Under the pieces are notes generated by a model that saw only the letters and a program-made list of their open reading frames with translations, searched no databases and was not told the DNA's origin. Below, piece by piece: positions 61,829 through 64,000 of a stretch of 64,000 nt of DNA. The DNA is taken from positions 62,001-126,000 of the forward strand of contig CABJBA010000008.1 of NCBI GenBank assembly GCA_902363735.1. The letters run 5' to 3'. Source of the DNA: Clostridiaceae bacterium. GTDB taxonomy: Bacteria; Bacillota; Clostridia; Lachnospirales; Lachnospiraceae. The position numbers and the translations under genes were made by a program. The first letter of the stretch is position 1. Each line of letters starts with the position of its first letter.

Positions 61829-62383
61829 ATGAATAGTCAAATACCATCATCAGCATTTAACAAAAACCAGTCTAAATCCAGAATGCAAATAAAAAAACTG
61901 GCAGTCAGCGGAATGCTGACAGCTCTCACTGTAGCTCTTTCCGGTTTTTCTATTCCAGTGGGAGCCTCCAGGTGCTTTCCCATGCAGCATCTGATCAATG
62001 TTCTGGCAGGTGTGTTCTTAGGGCCTGTTTATGGCGTTTCCATGGCCTTTTGTACCTCTCTTATCAGAAATATTATGGGAACAGGAAGTCTGCTTGCATT
62101 TCCCGGAAGCATGGTGGGGGCTTTTTTAAGCGCAGTTCTGTTTCATAAAACCGGGAAGCTTTGGACTGCCTGTCTTGGAGAAATAACCGGAACCGGACTG
62201 ATTGGAGGAATTCTCTGTTACCCCATAGCTGTTTTCATCATGGGAAAAGAAGCAACTGTGTTTTTCTTTGTGGTCCCATTTCTTATCAGTACCTTAGCCG
62301 GAACCATAATGGCTGCATTTTTACTGGCGCTTTTGCGCCGTTTGGGCCTGCTTACCTATTTTTCCAGGCTGATAGAAGAATAG
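61829..62383 (+). CDS. thiW: ThiW, substrate-binding S component for thiamin precursor uptake
   Basis: 184 residues with about five membrane helices. MQIKKLAVSGMLTALTVALSGFSIPVGASRCFPMQHLINVLAGVFLGP is characteristic of ThiW, an ECF-type S component thought to import the thiazole precursor of thiamin. It lies 29 bases after the thiC stub and under the TPP riboswitch, which supports thiamin-linked control. The ECF energising module is not in the window. TATAGGAG precedes the ATG. Confidence 0.92.
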   Translation: MNSQIPSSAFNKNQSKSRMQIKKLAVSGMLTALTVALSGFSIPVGASRCFPMQHLINVLAGVFLGPVYGVSMAFCTSLIRNIMGTGSLLAFPGSMVGAFLSAVLFHKTGKLWTACLGEITGTGLIGGILCYPIAVFIMGKEATVFFFVVPFLISTLAGTIMAAFLLALLRRLGLLTYFSRLIEE

Positions 62384-62393
62384 GGCAGAGAAT

Positions 62394-62507
62394 ATGAATC
62401 TACAGCTCAATTGCTCTCTGGCCGGACTGGTCAGAGAAAAACGGCCATTATGGTGCGGCTGTAATAATATGCAGCAGAACAAAAAAATACACAATTTTCT
62501 TATTTAA
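62394..62507 (+). pseudogene. Possible 5' remnant of thiM (hydroxyethylthiazole kinase)
   Basis: A 37-codon frame begins 10 bases after thiW. Its first 20 residues (SLAGLVREKRPL) resemble the start of ThiM, which continues with LVHxITN; here the match ends at RPLWCGCNN and the frame soon stops. thiM often follows thiW in clostridia. The match is short, so this is tentative. The rest of the gap to 62623 shows nothing else. Confidence 0.3.
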
Positions 62508-62623
62508 ATTTACAAATGTTTGTTAACATTTTCAGCCGAAAATAGGGTATATTATTAATTGTAACCCCCCAATACATTATATAGTTTTTGCTACACCCCA
62601 TAAGAAACGAAATACCTTCTCCG

Positions 62624-62654
62624 AAAAAGACCGGCTTCCCCAGCCGGTCTTTTT
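62624..62654. terminator. Bidirectional terminator
   Basis: AAAAAGACCGGCT pairs with AGCCGGTCTTTTT around a 5-base loop, with A-run and T-run on either side. It can end both the thiamin transcript and the convergent carboxypeptidase transcript. Confidence 0.92.
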
Positions 62655-62668
62655 CACGTCTCTTTTTA

Positions 62669-64000
62669 TTATTTTTTCTTTATATTTCGACGCTCATTGA
62701 GAATTTTTTCAAAAGCCTCCGAATTTCCTTCTTCCCTCAGACGCCTTCTTCTCTCTTCTCTCCGAAGAGCGTATTCTCTGGCCTCTGTTTTTTTCCGGTA
62801 CATAAAGAGAACGGTCCCACCTGCTGCCAGAACCAGCACAATTCCCACCACTGCAATTACTCCTAGAAATCCTTTGCCCCGGGCTGTCTTTGTCTTTTCA
62901 GAATCAGAATTTGTTTCCGGCTCTTTGGTGCTTTCCTCCAAAGACTCCTTATCTGATTCCTCCACAGATGGCAAAACCTTTCCTTCTGCAATGAGATAAG
63001 CCTGTCCCACATTCCTCTCATTGTAGGAATACTGAATCAGGGCCACTGCACCTGCCGGGCTTTGGGAAGGAAGCTCTGTTACCAGGGTTTTATCTGCATG
63101 GGAAAACTCTGACCCCTTAGGAAGAGTGATGACCCGGTCCTTCTCCAGACTCAATTCAGAAGGACTATAATCAGTACCATTAATATTAATGGACTCTTCT
63201 CCAGATATGTAGCTGGTTTCATTCCCTGTAACAGGGATATTTTCAAAACTGCTATAGCCAAATTGAAGAAGATTTTTTCCATCCACAAAATACTGCCTGG
63301 GACTTCCCTTTAATATAACAGAAACCAAACGTCTTCCATCCTGCTCCGCATAAGTGACAAGGGTGTTTCCGGCTTTTATAAGATATCCTGTCTTTCCCGC
63401 CACTGCAGAAGGAAAATAAAACTCGCTGTCCGGGTCTGTAGTCTTCACCAGCCGGTGTTCGTTATAGATGGTAAGTCCTTCCGGGTTGTTGATCATAGGG
63501 GAAACCGTATGGCTGAGGGCTGAACTGATTTCCACTAGCTTTTTATTGCTGTAAGCTTCTCTGGCGATCAATGCCATATCATATGCAGATACATACTGGG
63601 TATCGCCATTAAGCCCTGACGGGTTATCAAAATGGCTTTCCTGGCAGCCCAGTTCTTCTGTTTTTTTATTCATCATGGCGACAAACTCTTCCATGGTTCC
63701 TGCCACATGCTCCGCAAGGGCATTTCCCGCCTGATTGCAGGAATTAAGCAGAAGGGAATAAAGGCACTCCTCTACGGAAAGCTGGTCCCCTTCTGTCACA
63801 TTTAATTTATTTCCGCTGTCCGACTCCACATTATAAACAGCATTCTTTGAAAATGTGACCATTTCCTCCGGACTGCTGTTTTCCAGAACTACCAGGGCAG
63901 TCAAAATCTTGGTAATGCTGGCGGGAGGATACGTGGAATGAATATTCTGGCCGAATAAAACAGCCCCGGAATCCACATCCATTACAATGCCCGCTTCCGC
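62669..64000 (-). CDS. D-alanyl-D-alanine carboxypeptidase (5' end outside window)
   Basis: At least 443 codons, open to the right edge; an ATG at 63982 is internal, since the codons before it still fit the family (AEAGIVMDVDSGAVLFG). Serine peptidase S11 motifs: SITK (nucleophile Ser and Lys), SCN in LLNSCNQAGNALAEH and KTG in VAGKTGYLIKAGN. The C-terminal part has a membrane helix (GFLGVIAVVGIVLVLAAGGTVLF) followed by a very basic tail of about 45 residues. It trims peptidoglycan pentapeptides outside the membrane (DacF/PBP5 type). Signal peptide not visible because of truncation. Confidence 0.93.
   Translation of the reverse strand, partial: AEAGIVMDVDSGAVLFGQNIHSTYPPASITKILTALVVLENSSPEEMVTFSKNAVYNVESDSGNKLNVTEGDQLSVEECLYSLLLNSCNQAGNALAEHVAGTMEEFVAMMNKKTEELGCQESHFDNPSGLNGDTQYVSAYDMALIAREAYSNKKLVEISSALSHTVSPMINNPEGLTIYNEHRLVKTTDPDSEFYFPSAVAGKTGYLIKAGNTLVTYAEQDGRRLVSVILKGSPRQYFVDGKNLLQFGYSSFENIPVTGNETSYISGEESININGTDYSPSELSLEKDRVITLPKGSEFSHADKTLVTELPSQSPAGAVALIQYSYNERNVGQAYLIAEGKVLPSVEESDKESLEESTKEPETNSDSEKTKTARGKGFLGVIAVVGIVLVLAAGGTVLFMYRKKTEAREYALRREERRRRLREEGNSEAFEKILNERRNIKKK

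Overview
The window looks like chromosome from an anaerobic, motile, spore-forming member of the Clostridia, probably a Lachnospiraceae (Lacrimispora / Clostridium saccharolyticum type). This is inferred from moderate to low G+C, AGGAGG ribosome sites, a T-box trp leader, SpoIIM, HemZ, YjfB, a short flagellin, PTS-PRD sugar control and the nudF-spoIIM-xerD gene order. No species call is possible without a search. No rRNA, tRNA or CRISPR array was seen.

Layout. 1-12005 (minus strand) is a flagellin locus: yjfB, a flagellin gene with a structured leader carrying a likely CsrA site, then a glycan cluster (GT2-TPR, GT4, a methyltransferase-like protein, a glycerophosphotransferase-like/propeller fusion, two RgpF-like proteins around a radical SAM enzyme). 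The last gene runs off the left edge. 12098-14289 is a two-component system. 14729-17216 encodes a chemoreceptor and an HD-GYP protein. 17357-18809 is the most striking object. A complete tyrosine recombinase gene lies between two perfect 27-bp inverted repeats, each shaped like a recombinase core site, and a consensus sigma-A promoter points outward beside one repeat. Inversion would aim that promoter at the HD-GYP and chemoreceptor genes, so I propose a self-contained phase switch for motility or cyclic-di-GMP control.

18950-24734 carries kduI, two tandem GT2-TPR paralogues, a GNAT acetyltransferase and a secreted 5'-nucleotidase with a LysM insert. 24937-40013 is housekeeping: aspS, hisS, hemZ, an MBL hydrolase, relA, adenosine deaminase, an AEC carrier, a GltD-like reductase, apt, xerD, spoIIM, nudF and proC. 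40219-45789 is a sulfur/redox block: a thioredoxin reductase fused to a CXXC-less thioredoxin-like domain, a YeeE/YedE transporter split into two genes around a TusA gene, a divergent LysR regulator, a second TusA and a NADH oxidase/CoA-disulfide reductase family enzyme. 45938-47493 is serine dehydratase.

47800-54690 is a complete plus-strand trpEGDCFBA operon behind a Trp T-box. 54705-61158 holds a Cof phosphatase and a cellobiose-type PTS with 6-phospho-beta-glucosidase and a PRD regulator. Two near-identical 20-bp inverted repeats lie upstream of bglA and of the regulator gene. 61344-62507 is an eroded thiamin locus: TPP riboswitch, a 5' stub of thiC, intact thiW and a possible stub of thiM. 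The window ends in a D-Ala-D-Ala carboxypeptidase gene that runs off the right edge.
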